Source of the DNA: a virus
Reading direction: 5' to 3' (one strand)
IMG/VR virus record: IMGVR_UViG_3300036826_000050
Location: 1-64,000 of that record
DNA length: 64,000 bases
The notes under the pieces: generated by a model
What the model was told of the DNA's origin: nothing
The model's input: the letters and a program-made list of their open reading frames with translations, nothing else
Databases searched by the model: none
Part shown: positions 55,967-64,000 of the stretch, in pieces
Layout of the letters: every line of letters begins with the position of its first letter
Numbering within the stretch: position 1 is the stretch's first letter
Program-made: the position numbers and the translations under genes

Positions 55967-58135
55967 ATGCCGAACGTGACACTGGTAGGAGGACCGGACA
56001 ACGGGACCGTTATCAACCTCGGGAACCCTTGGCCCAGGGACACCTTCCAGTACAACGGCTTTGCTTATCAGGTCAACCCTGGCGGCCCGCCTTACTCGGC
56101 AGCCTGGCTCGACCCCGCCTCGTCAACATTTACGGGTGATGATACAACTGGCTCCGAGGGCGCGCAAGGTCCGCCTGGGCCGATGGGTCCGCCTGGCGAT
56201 CCCGGCATCGAGGGTCCGCCTGGTAAGGGTATCGACCATAAGGGCGTCTGGGACCCGGCGACAACCTACGCGCTCAATGATGTTGTGAACTGGGGCGGCG
56301 ACGCTTCATATATCTCGCTGACCGATGAGAACCTGAACCATCAGCCCGACGACCCAGCCTCATCACCCAACTGGGGCCTCCTAGCTGAGGGGCTGCCGGG
56401 TCCCATCGGTCCGCCTGGTGTTGTTGAAGTCTTCGAGCAGCCTGAGGAGCCTCCTGAGCCGCCGGTGGTCGAAATTGGCGCGATCTGGATCGACACAGAC
56501 GAGCCGCCGCCGAGCGGAGGGAGCGTGGTTGGCCCCGAGGGTCCGCCTGGCCCAGAGGGTCCCGCTGGTCCCGAGGGGCCTGAAGGTCCTGCCGGTCCTG
56601 CCGGTCCTGCCGGCGCAGACGGGGCTGCAGGCCCTGCTGGCGCGGCCGGTCCAGAAGGTCCTGAAGGTCCGCCCGGTGATGACGGACCTCCCGGCGCAGA
56701 TGGACCAGCTGGCGCCCAGGGACCACCCGGCGCGGATGGTGCAGATGGCGCTGCCGGTCCTGCGGGTCCCGCTGGCCCTGCTGGTCCTACTGGCCCACAA
56801 GGCGAGGTCGCTGCAACTTGGATGGGTCCTTGGAATGCAGCTACGATGTACAATTATCGTGATGTTGTTCAGTATCAGGGATCAAGTTATCTGCTCATTG
56901 ATGCCCATGCAATCGGTGCTGGGCAATCGCCTGGCTCGGGCACCGGACAATGGGAGCTACTAGCGGCCAAGGGCGACGCCGGGGCCGCTGGGCCTGCTGG
57001 ACCCAACGTTCGGATCGACCAGCTAGTCCAGCCCGCGCTCGGTAGCTACAACATGGGCGGCAATGGTGTCCTGACGAACCTAGCCGATCCGAATAACAGT
57101 AGCGATTCGGCTAACAAGGGCTATGTTGATCGTATCACCGATTTGCTTGGATTCAAGAAGCCTTGTCGTGCTGTTGCGACTACGAATCAGGCACTTGTAG
57201 GATTCCCGACCATCGATGGCGTGAATCTTATGGGGCTCAATCGTGTCCTCGTCGTCGGGCAGACCGATCCCAAGCAGAACGGCATCTATGTCGTGCCCGG
57301 CGACGCGAGCGCATGGACACGACCGAGCGATGCTGACGCGATCAGTAAACTTGCAGCGGCATTTGTTTGGGTCGAGGAAGGTACGGCAAGTGCCGATACC
57401 GCCTGGGAATGCACAAACGACCGCACCGGCTCCGTTGGCGCAACTAATATTGCGTTCACAAAGGTTCTGCCGGTCACCGGCAGCGGCGGTGGGTTGACAG
57501 AAGTCTACACCGGTGCGGCCGCTCCTTCGCCACGTGGTGACTCGGTCATCTGGATCGACACTGATGAGTCTCCGACTCTGATCTATCCGCCGCCGCTTGT
57601 TTCAACTTTGCCCTCATCACCTGCAGATGGGCAAGAGGTCTACTACCAGAGCGCGGCGATGGCATTGTTGGGTATCGTCTGGCATCTCAAGTTTCGCGAC
57701 ACTATGGGCTTGACCTTCTTCAACTGGGAGTTCTTGGGTGGCGGTTCCTTGTTCGATTCGATTGCGGCGACCCAGTCTTCATCAAATGTAAGCTATGTTG
57801 ATCTCGCGACCGTAGGACCATCCATTCCCTTGCCGCTGAGCGGTGACTATATTGTCGAATGGGGCGCGGACGTGCAAGAATACAGCACAGCGCAATACAT
57901 GGGCATCGGAGTCTGGAATGGTAGCGTCTGGACGCAAGTCGGTAATCCGATGTACGCGCAGGTAAATGCTACTGGAATCAGTGGCGTGCGGGCTTCACGC
58001 TCGAAGGCCGCAAAGATGACTGGTATAGTTGGAGGGGCGGCTAACAGCCTCAGAGCGCGCTATGCTACGAGCGCGGCCACTAGTCTGGCTTGGTCAGATA
58101 GATGGCTGAAGGCAACTCCGGTGAGGGTGAACTGA
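55967..58135 (+). CDS. Collagen-like tail fibre, 722 aa
   Basis: The protein begins with a short head domain. A first Gly-X-Y block covers about residues 62-88. Then comes a [20 protein letters not shown] module resembling small carbohydrate-binding (CBM5/12-like) units, and a second Gly-X-Y block at residues 189-279 (about 30 triplets, mostly GPA, GPE and GAD). A second similar module ([20 protein letters not shown]) follows. The C-terminal third contains [26 protein letters not shown] and a beta-sandwich shared with the next gene. It should form a trimeric fibre for cell-surface binding. Confidence 0.88.
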   Translation: MPNVTLVGGPDNGTVINLGNPWPRDTFQYNGFAYQVNPGGPPYSAAWLDPASSTFTGDDTTGSEGAQGPPGPMGPPGDPGIEGPPGKGIDHKGVWDPATTYALNDVVNWGGDASYISLTDENLNHQPDDPASSPNWGLLAEGLPGPIGPPGVVEVFEQPEEPPEPPVVEIGAIWIDTDEPPPSGGSVVGPEGPPGPEGPAGPEGPEGPAGPAGPAGADGAAGPAGAAGPEGPEGPPGDDGPPGADGPAGAQGPPGADGADGAAGPAGPAGPAGPTGPQGEVAATWMGPWNAATMYNYRDVVQYQGSSYLLIDAHAIGAGQSPGSGTGQWELLAAKGDAGAAGPAGPNVRIDQLVQPALGSYNMGGNGVLTNLADPNNSSDSANKGYVDRITDLLGFKKPCRAVATTNQALVGFPTIDGVNLMGLNRVLVVGQTDPKQNGIYVVPGDASAWTRPSDADAISKLAAAFVWVEEGTASADTAWECTNDRTGSVGATNIAFTKVLPVTGSGGGLTEVYTGAAAPSPRGDSVIWIDTDESPTLIYPPPLVSTLPSSPADGQEVYYQSAAMALLGIVWHLKFRDTMGLTFFNWEFLGGGSLFDSIAATQSSSNVSYVDLATVGPSIPLPLSGDYIVEWGADVQEYSTAQYMGIGVWNGSVWTQVGNPMYAQVNATGISGVRASRSKAAKMTGIVGGAANSLRARYATSAATSLAWSDRWLKATPVRVN

Positions 58136-58136
58136 C

Positions 58137-59240
58137 GTGACTGTCGCTAAAGTCTGGGATGGCTCGACTTGGGTAACTATCGGCGGGATGGGGTCGCCCG
58201 GCGCACTCCTGCAGCCTGAGCCGCCAACCCTGCATGACGTACTCTGGATCGACTCGGATGAACAACAAGTTCCAGCCATCCCGATTCCGCGTTGCAAGGC
58301 AATTCGTAACGCAGCGCTATCGCATACAAGTGGCAGTCCTGGTGGGTGGCAGAAGATTCCGTTTGATACAGTCGTGTTTGATGACGCGACAAATCCGATG
58401 TTTGATTTGGCGAACGGGCGAATTGTAGCACGTGTTGCGGGTGTTTTTGACATTTCAACAGTCGTTACATTCATCACTCAAGGGACCGGCGTTCGTGCTA
58501 GCCTGATTTACAAAAACGGCAATCCGGTTGCTTATGGAACCATTGCTGCGACGCCTCCTGCTACCCTTGGTGGCGTGACTGTTGCTTCCACGTCGCTGGC
58601 TTTGATAGCCGGAGACTATCTAGAGTTGTTCGCTTTTCAGAACTCTGGTGCAAACTTAGCATACGGAGTTGGCGAGCCAGCGCTCGCTATGACGGTATCA
58701 TTGCGCTCTGCCGATATATGGGTGAATGGAGCGCTACCACCGCTAGTCGCAAATCTGCCCGCGCTCCCGGTTGATGGTCAAGAGGTCTACTACCGCGCAG
58801 GCACGAACGGGCCGATCTGGCACCTGCGTTATAGCGCGGCGATGAACACGCTTGACGGTTATGGTTGGGAGTTCGTTGGTGGTAGCCAGATAGCGACTTC
58901 TGCGCAGACATCAACTGCGCTGTCGGCAACTATCACCGGCGCTCTTGTATCACTTACCCCGCCTTTGTCCGGTCTGTATGAGATCGACTTTGGCGCGAAC
59001 CTCTACATCTCAACCGCTGGTCAAAACGCCGACTGTCTGCTATATCTCGGCGGTGCGCCGGTGACTAACGCGATTTGCCGTGGTACAACCGTCAATACTT
59101 ACACATCTGCAATGAGTATGTGGTCTCCACTTACTGTTGCTGTAGGAAATAACATCGACCTACGAGGAATCACCAGCTCTGGTGCGGGGTCGATGGGGAA
59201 TCGCTGGCTACGTGCTCGACCGATTCGGGTGAAGCGATGA
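58137..59240 (+). CDS. Tail fibre tip protein with C1q-like domain, 367 aa
   Basis: The start is GTG 58137. MTVAKVWDGSTWV opens the protein. Residues about 70-190 look like a C1q/TNF-type jelly roll (FDLANGRIVARVAGVFDIST, ASLIYKNGNPVAY, LIAGDYLELFAFQNSG). The C-terminal 165 residues repeat the end of the collagen-like fibre (LPALPVDGQEVYYRAGTNGP, IWHLRY, WEFVGGS, LSGLYEIDFGA). It was probably created by duplication of a fibre tip module. Confidence 0.8.
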   Translation: MTVAKVWDGSTWVTIGGMGSPGALLQPEPPTLHDVLWIDSDEQQVPAIPIPRCKAIRNAALSHTSGSPGGWQKIPFDTVVFDDATNPMFDLANGRIVARVAGVFDISTVVTFITQGTGVRASLIYKNGNPVAYGTIAATPPATLGGVTVASTSLALIAGDYLELFAFQNSGANLAYGVGEPALAMTVSLRSADIWVNGALPPLVANLPALPVDGQEVYYRAGTNGPIWHLRYSAAMNTLDGYGWEFVGGSQIATSAQTSTALSATITGALVSLTPPLSGLYEIDFGANLYISTAGQNADCLLYLGGAPVTNAICRGTTVNTYTSAMSMWSPLTVAVGNNIDLRGITSSGAGSMGNRWLRARPIRVKR

Positions 59241-59653
59241 CAGTAGCAAAAGTTTGGGACCAGACGACTAGCTCCTGGATTCCCGTCACAGGTCCGGTCA
59301 GTCGTGCTGATTTCAACGCGCTTGCTTGGGGTACGCCGGTTTGGACCGATCTGCCCGCGTTGCAGAACGGTTTCACGCACTATGATCAGGGCCAGTACAC
59401 CATCGACCCCTGGGGCTACGTGCGGATGCGCGGCGAACTCCGCTCGCCTGCATCGGCGACCGGTGCCGATGTGCTGTTGTTCACGATGCCTGCCGGCTAC
59501 CGCCCGCCCAAGCGCTGCTACTGCATCCTGTTCGAGAACACGACGACCTACCGCACCGGTTACATCAGCACCGATGGCACCGTGCGTCTGTCGTTCGGAC
59601 TCGCGGCGAACAGCGTCACGAACATCGGCCTCGTGACATATCCGACTCGATGA
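59237..59653 (+). CDS. Minor fibre protein, 138 aa
   Basis: The N-terminus MTVAKVWDQTTSSWIPVTG repeats that of the previous gene. The rest is a beta-rich tip domain (DPWGYVRMRGELRSP, AGYRPPKRCY) like those found at the ends of phage fibres. ATGA overlap with the previous gene. Confidence 0.74.
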   Translation: MTVAKVWDQTTSSWIPVTGPVSRADFNALAWGTPVWTDLPALQNGFTHYDQGQYTIDPWGYVRMRGELRSPASATGADVLLFTMPAGYRPPKRCYCILFENTTTYRTGYISTDGTVRLSFGLAANSVTNIGLVTYPTR

Positions 59654-59662
59654 GGAGATAGA

Positions 59663-59977
59663 ATGGCTGACGCTTATCTCGCAATCTCGCAAATCGCTGC
59701 TGATGAAGCGATGAACAACCGCGTTCGTGCCTGTGTGACGCAACAGGACCATCTGGGCGCTATCGACATCAATAGCGCCGCGCCCGCGTTCTGGGCTGCA
59801 GACAATGCCTACCTCTGGGCATCATCACCGACGTGGGGCGAGAAGTGGGACTACGCACTGAGCACTGGCAACGACAATCCTGGCGCAGATGCCGCAGTGA
59901 TCACCGATGGTGACATCCTCGCGACCATCCAAGCGCTCGCGCCGCTGCCGCCGCCGCCTGAGGAGCCGGCAACTTGA
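59663..59977 (+). CDS. Hypothetical tail-region protein, 104 aa
   Basis: GAGGAGATAG lies just before ATG 59663. The product has a helical N-terminus (SQIAADEAMNNRVRACVTQQ) and a C-terminal Pro-rich end. Function unknown; homologues appear beside fibre genes as I recall. Confidence 0.66.
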   Translation: MADAYLAISQIAADEAMNNRVRACVTQQDHLGAIDINSAAPAFWAADNAYLWASSPTWGEKWDYALSTGNDNPGADAAVITDGDILATIQALAPLPPPPEEPAT

Positions 59978-60456
59978 GTCCGGTCGCCTCTCCCAAGGCA
60001 GTTCGCGTCAAGACGAGCGACGGCTGGCAAGACATCGCTCTTGTCGGACCGGCCGGTCCTCCTGGCTCACCGCTTCCGCTGCGTGATACCGAGGTCCTGA
60101 CTACAGCCTCGCTCGCGGCGGGTGGATTTGAGACCGGACTTGTCACCTTGGCCAAGGGCTACCGGCTCCTGCGAGTAGAGGCTGACCGTGCATGCTGGAT
60201 TCGTTTGTACACGACGACGGACAAGCGCACGGCGGACGGCGGACGCGCTATCAATGTCGATCCGGCGGGCGATCACGGCTGCGTCTGCGAGTTCATTTTC
60301 TCGGTCGCTCTGCTTGGCGTCGATTGCTCTCCTGTTCCGCAAGGGTACTCGATGGAGTCATCGCCGTCGGAGGACATTCCGTATCGAATCGACAATCTGT
60401 CGGGCGCGGCGCATACCGTGACCGTGACGTTCACCTGGCAAGCTCAGGAGACATAA
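59974..60456 (+). CDS. Minor tail protein with short collagen-like segment, 160 aa
   Basis: The start is TTG 59974 (TTGA overlap). A GPAGPPGSP segment near residue 25 is followed by a beta-rich domain (CWIRLYTTTDKRTADGGRAI). Probably a fibre or surface protein. Confidence 0.7.
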   Translation: MSPVASPKAVRVKTSDGWQDIALVGPAGPPGSPLPLRDTEVLTTASLAAGGFETGLVTLAKGYRLLRVEADRACWIRLYTTTDKRTADGGRAINVDPAGDHGCVCEFIFSVALLGVDCSPVPQGYSMESSPSEDIPYRIDNLSGAAHTVTVTFTWQAQET

Positions 60457-61322
60457 TGGCGACCGACCAACGCAACCTACCCGCTTACTTCAACTCGGAC
60501 GCCGACTTCCAGACTTGGGCGCAAGGAGTCGAGGCGCAGCTGGTTGCGTGCGGACTCGTCAACACGGCCGACACCGGACAGGTCAACCTCGCGACGATGG
60601 TGCGTCCGGCAGCGAATGGTTTTGCGGGCTATCGCATTTACCGCTTCAACGATGCGATGCAGGCGTCCAAGCCCGTCTTCATCAAGTGGGAGTACGGCGT
60701 TGCTTCGGCGACAAATATGCCATCTTGGCGTATCTCGCTCGGGACCGGGACAAATGGAGCCGGTACCTTGACTGGTACCGTAATTGGGACCTACCAGGCA
60801 GCCGCGTCATCTAGCAAGAGTGCTGGCATCCAACTGCCGTCATATTGCCAAGGTGACGGCGGCGGTATCCGGATCGTCAACAACTTCGATATCGCAACCG
60901 GCGGATTTCGCATCTACTGCTTCATCGAGCGGTTCCGCAATCCGGATGGGACGCCGAATCCCAACGGCGTTTTCATCTTCATGGGCGGCCAGTCGATCTC
61001 AAGTAACGTCTTGCCGTTCACCGGCGCGGCTCCGAGCAGCAACGGTAGCGGAAGCGGATTGCCGACGCCGCCTATCAACAACGCCCAGGGTGCGCTGTCG
61101 GCCGCAGGCTCTGAGGTTGCGATGTCGCCGTTCTACGGCATTTGGGGTCGCTTGTATCAGATACTCGGTATCATGCAATACTGGAGCGCGGACATCGGCG
61201 CTGGTGTAGCATTTAGTAGCTCATCCTGGCTCGGCGCGGCGCATACCTGGATGCCGTTCGGATCGGTTGGTGGCCCGCCAGGCTCCGGGTCGAGCGCCGC
61301 AATTGCGATGTTGTGGGAGTAA
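60456..61322 (+). CDS. Conserved minor tail protein, 288 aa
   Basis: ATG 60456 overlaps the upstream TAA; the longer open frame is a shadow. The pattern FNSDADFQTWAQGVEAQL, then GFAGYRIYRF and PVFIKWEYG recurs in fibre regions of actinophages. The C-terminus is Gly/Ser-rich. Probably a receptor-region protein. Confidence 0.75.
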   Translation: MATDQRNLPAYFNSDADFQTWAQGVEAQLVACGLVNTADTGQVNLATMVRPAANGFAGYRIYRFNDAMQASKPVFIKWEYGVASATNMPSWRISLGTGTNGAGTLTGTVIGTYQAAASSSKSAGIQLPSYCQGDGGGIRIVNNFDIATGGFRIYCFIERFRNPDGTPNPNGVFIFMGGQSISSNVLPFTGAAPSSNGSGSGLPTPPINNAQGALSAAGSEVAMSPFYGIWGRLYQILGIMQYWSADIGAGVAFSSSSWLGAAHTWMPFGSVGGPPGSGSSAAIAMLWE

Positions 61323-61325
61323 CGG

Positions 61326-61448
61326 ATGGCTGGACCAACTACACCGACCGGAACCGCCCTGCCCGCCATGATCAAGACGCCGATGGCGCCGCAGGAAGGT
61401 GGTGGGAACAAGCGGCCGACCATCGGGCAAATCTGGCCACGTAGCTAG
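61326..61448 (+). CDS. Small hypothetical protein, 40 aa
   Basis: This short ORF after the fibre genes starts at ATG 61326. The product is Pro/Thr-rich (MAGPTTPTGTALPAMIKTPM) and ends QIWPRS. No domain is visible. Confidence 0.48.
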   Translation: MAGPTTPTGTALPAMIKTPMAPQEGGGNKRPTIGQIWPRS

Positions 61449-61449
61449 C

Positions 61450-61686
61450 ATGCCACTAGAAGCCCGCCTAATGCCATGTTCAGGTCGAACCCGAGTCCTA
61501 CCCCTCGGAACCCCCTGGCATCCACGGAGAAGCCGCGGAACAAGCCTCGTAGTGGGTGATCGGGGAGGCCGCGAGAGGCGCTATCCTAGGCGAGCCGCCC
61601 GCGACCCTTTCAGGGCTGAGAAGTGCTATGAGCTTGAATTCCTAGAGGATGGGGACGACTTCGACTGGGATTGGGAGGAAGCATGA
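61450..61686 (+). CDS. Hypothetical protein, 78 aa
   Basis: ATG 61450 begins an Arg-rich protein with a very acidic end (LEFLEDGDDFDWDWEEA). There is no strong ribosome site, and the composition is unusual, so the start and even the coding nature are uncertain. It overlaps the holin gene by four bases. Confidence 0.45.
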   Translation: MPLEARLMPCSGRTRVLPLGTPWHPRRSRGTSLVVGDRGGRERRYPRRAARDPFRAEKCYELEFLEDGDDFDWDWEEA

Positions 61687-61877
61687 AGGTAATAATCAAC
61701 AAACTCTGGAATGAGCCAGCTGCGTTCATCGGTTTGCTGACGACGCTCGGGTTGCTGGTCCTGAACCTGATCGGTACGCCGGATTGGAGCTTGCAGTCGA
61801 TCATCGCGATCCTCGCTCCGCTCACCAGCGCGCTCGGTATCCGTCAACTAGTGTCGCCAGACAAGAAGGTTCGATGA
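61683..61877 (+). CDS. Holin-like protein, 64 aa
   Basis: GGGAGGAAGC precedes ATG 61683. Two membrane segments (PAAFIGLLTTLGLLVLNLIG and LQSIIAILAPLTSALGI) and a basic C-terminus match small actinophage holins, which open the membrane for the endolysin. It heads the lysis cassette. Confidence 0.8.
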   Translation: MKVIINKLWNEPAAFIGLLTTLGLLVLNLIGTPDWSLQSIIAILAPLTSALGIRQLVSPDKKVR

Positions 61878-62478
<601 letters not shown>

Positions 62479-62486
62479 GAGGTCTT

Positions 62487-62717
62487 ATGACCGAGGAAGA
62501 AGAACGCATCCCCATCCCCAACGGCCACGAGTCGATGGAGGCGACCGGCGACTTTGCCGAGGGCGACGACATCGATGACATGGAGGACATCGACGGCACG
62601 GAGCCTGACGAGTACGACGGCGATATGGACGAAGACGCCTCCAACCCTGACGAGGTCGAGTCGTTCAATCTCGCCGACCCTCCCGACGATCTGGTGGCCA
62701 ACAATGTCGATGACTAA
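62487..62717 (+). CDS. Very acidic small protein, 76 aa
   Basis: AGGAGG lies just before ATG 62487. Asp and Glu make up about 40 % (GDDIDDMEDIDGTEPDEYDG). Likely unstructured; no family. Confidence 0.6.
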   Translation: MTEEEERIPIPNGHESMEATGDFAEGDDIDDMEDIDGTEPDEYDGDMDEDASNPDEVESFNLADPPDDLVANNVDD

Positions 62718-63210
62718 GGAGCAGCGCACAAGAGCGCGTCGCGCCGCCGTCAACGCCGCCTGGATCGGCTACAACCATCGCGGTGCCGTTCACTACACGC
62801 AGGGTAGCTCGCGCTGGCAGGGCATCGCCGACACGCGCTACTCAGCCAAGGGCCAATACCCCAACGAGGCCGACTGCTCGGCGTACGCGACGTGGTGTCT
62901 CTGGAACGGCCTGTATGTCATCTACAAGAAGCCCGACGTGGTCAACGGCGCCAGCTGGAAGGCGGGCTTCACCGGCACGATGCTCGAACACGGCCGTGCC
63001 ATCGAGCACATCAAGAATGTGCGGTGGGCGGATTGCGTGATCTACGGCGTCCCCGGCACCGTCGGCAAGCACGTGGCGATCATCGTCGGCAAGAAGAACG
63101 GCGTGCCGATGGTCATCAGCCATGGCTCGGAGGGCGGGCCGTACTACCTGCCCTACAACTACCGCAAGGACATCCAGTCGATCCGGCGTTACATCCACTG
63201 GAAGGCATAG
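62704..63210 (+). CDS. Endolysin (NlpC/P60-type cysteine peptidase)
   Basis: This 168-residue enzyme degrades peptidoglycan at lysis. The catalytic Cys is in NEADCSAYATW (Cys 58) and the catalytic His in GKHVAIIVG (His 123), followed by MVISHGSEGGPYY. No signal peptide or separate wall-binding domain is present, so it needs the holin. ATG 62704 has GGTGG upstream; ATG 62710 is an alternative. The longer frame upstream is a shadow of the acidic gene. Confidence 0.84.
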   Translation: MSMTKEQRTRARRAAVNAAWIGYNHRGAVHYTQGSSRWQGIADTRYSAKGQYPNEADCSAYATWCLWNGLYVIYKKPDVVNGASWKAGFTGTMLEHGRAIEHIKNVRWADCVIYGVPGTVGKHVAIIVGKKNGVPMVISHGSEGGPYYLPYNYRKDIQSIRRYIHWKA

Positions 63211-63214
63211 CAAG

Positions 63215-63245
63215 CCTCGCGCGCCGAGTGCGCGGCGCGTCGAGG
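63215..63245. terminator. Terminator-like hairpin after the endolysin gene
   Basis: cctcgcgcgccg, loop agtgcg, cggcgcgtcgagg pairs with one bulged base. It begins five bases after the endolysin stop and ends the late arm. A smaller stem (aggcc/ggcct) lies at 63250-63263. Confidence 0.7.
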
Positions 63246-63282
63246 GGACAGGCCATACGGCCTTCCTCCCACCCCCAAGCGG

Positions 63283-63308
63283 AGCGCCTCGTCAGATGAC
63301 GGGGCGCT
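63283..63308. terminator. Terminator-like hairpin over the end of the 63292 gene
   Basis: agcgcctcgtc, loop agat, gacggggcgct form an 11-pair stem with one G-T pair. It overlaps the stop of the convergent minus-strand gene and probably serves both directions. Confidence 0.62.
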
Positions 63309-63834
63309 TCGTCATAAAGTCCAGGATTCTGAACAGACACTCTCGCTCCCAGTCGAGCAGCATATCGTGCTTGTTGTACCAGGGACGCAGAGTGTTTCTC
63401 CACGTCAACTGATCGTACTCGTCCGCCAGCCGCTCCATGCGGCGCTCGACGCAATCGACCAGGATTGGTAGCTGCCGTTCCCAGATCACCGTCGAGCCGA
63501 CCTGGCGCATGAGCGGGTCGATGATGGTGATCGGCCAATCGCTCCAATCTGGCGGTTCAGGGACGCTCGTGTTCTGATGGTACAAGAGCCACAGCTGTCG
63601 GTAGCCGTTACAGACCTTCCGACTGATGCGCTTATCGAACGTCTGCTGGCGTGGTGTCGCGTCACCGAGGCGGCGCGGGAACTTGACCGTGACCGACGAG
63701 GCTAGACACCAGAAGCGTGTACGTTGGAAGTCAACGTTCCCGAACGTGTTGCACGTTGCGCGATGCTCGGCGGCTTCTTTGCGAGTGAGTTTGACTCTTT
63801 CCTCTTGACGTAGCAATTCCCTGTCTCCTTGCAT
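63292..63834 (-). CDS. Hypothetical protein, 180 aa
   Basis: This is a Trp/Arg-rich protein of unknown function, convergent with the endolysin. It overlaps the RNase H end. ATG 63834 follows GTG 63837; a TTG at 63816 has AAGGAG eight bases upstream and may be the true start, giving 174 residues. Two Cys-containing stretches (RFWCLASS and RKVCNGYRQLWLLYHQ) do not form an obvious metal site. Confidence 0.68.
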   Translation of the reverse strand: MQGDRELLRQEERVKLTRKEAAEHRATCNTFGNVDFQRTRFWCLASSVTVKFPRRLGDATPRQQTFDKRISRKVCNGYRQLWLLYHQNTSVPEPPDWSDWPITIIDPLMRQVGSTVIWERQLPILVDCVERRMERLADEYDQLTWRNTLRPWYNKHDMLLDWERECLFRILDFMTKRPVI

Positions 63835-64000
63835 CACTGGCGAGCCTATCTACACGCTCATTGACAGCGTGCCCAGCGTGGCCTTTGACATGAATGAATT
63901 CTACGTCGTACAATACCACGAGTGATTCTAAAGTTTCCCACAACTCGCGATTGGCGACGGGTTTGTTACGGTAGTTGCGCCATCCGTTGGCGACCCAATT
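63731..64000 (-). CDS. rnhA: RNase HI, C-terminal part (gene continues at base 1-176)
   Basis: From base 64000 downward the frame reads NWVANGWRNYRNKPVANREL, then a helix, then FIHVKGHAGHAVNERVDRLA, which matches E. coli NWKKRGWK...KNVDLW...WVKGHAGHPENERCDELA. The HAG-H and N-E-R-V-D-x-LA motifs include the last catalytic acid. A basic tail of about 30 residues follows. The stop is at 63731. It completes the gene that runs off base 1. Confidence 0.92.
   Translation of the reverse strand, partial: NWVANGWRNYRNKPVANRELWETLESLVVLYDVEFIHVKGHAGHAVNERVDRLASDARRQGIATSRGKSQTHSQRSRRASRNVQHVRER

Noticed and set aside
56150-56810. Near-repetitive ggtcctgctggtcc sequence suggesting a tandem repeat or CRISPR-like array
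   Set aside because: It is the Gly-X-Y coding region of the collagen-like fibre; there are no constant repeats with unique spacers.

Overview
This window is almost an entire genome of a tailed bacteriophage with a long-tail (siphovirus) structural cassette and high-GC DNA (about 60 % by eye). The two ends belong together. The N-terminal half of an RNase HI gene runs off base 1 on the minus strand, and its C-terminal half enters from base 64000. Compared with E. coli RNase HI only about 24 residues are missing between them, so the sequence is probably circular or circularly permuted, with a total length near 64.07 kb. The host is probably an actinobacterium. This is inferred from the GC content, frequent GTG/TTG starts, leaderless-looking promoters, a secreted Rpf-type transglycosylase and ThyX. 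No integrase, repressor or tRNA gene was recognised, so a lytic life style is the simplest reading.

Layout. From about 36.5 kb leftwards to base 1 (and from 64.0 to 63.3 kb across the junction) essentially all genes are on the minus strand. Bases 1-3.7 kb hold small hypothetical genes and thyX. Bases 3.7-17.8 kb hold the replication and recombination block: DnaE polymerase, a nucleotide-metabolism cluster (SDR oxidoreductase, Nmad1-like protein, HAD phosphatase, FAD oxidoreductase), a DnaG-type primase fused to an MCM-like helicase, an SSB-like protein with SAP-type repeats, a Sak4-type ATPase, a RecB-type nuclease and a RuvC-like resolvase. Bases 18.0-23.4 kb hold small genes, a MazG-like protein and an SNF2-type helicase. 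Bases 23.7-36.5 kb are several short operons of mostly unknown small proteins, zinc ribbons, tiny membrane proteins, a SLOG-type protein, a secreted Rpf-like enzyme and two paralogous DNA-binding proteins.

From 37.0 to 63.2 kb all genes are on the plus strand, in the canonical late order: putative small terminase, large terminase, portal, scaffold, major capsid, head-tail connectors, major tail protein, tail-assembly chaperones with a lambda-type GGGAAAG frameshift site, tape measure, distal tail, hub, fibres (including a 722-residue collagen-like fibre), then holins, a membrane-anchored collagen-like protein and an NlpC/P60-type endolysin. Convergent hairpins at 63.2-63.3 kb separate this from the minus-strand genes beyond. 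The two arms diverge from a regulatory region at 36.54-36.98 kb that contains a minus-strand promoter and two strong inverted repeats.

The most notable features are the primase-MCM fusion; the SSB-like protein with interspersed SAP/HeH-type repeats ending in DDDNPF; the coupled nucleotide-modification-like cluster beside the polymerase; a nested palindromic region at 17.85-18.00 kb; and a repeated gene-leader architecture (hairpin, CGCGCTAnnCT box, then a short hairpin presenting the ribosome-binding site) whose stems differ by compensatory changes between loci. The last resembles the Start-Associated Sequences described in cluster K mycobacteriophages. All functions are from reading motifs by eye; no database search was possible.
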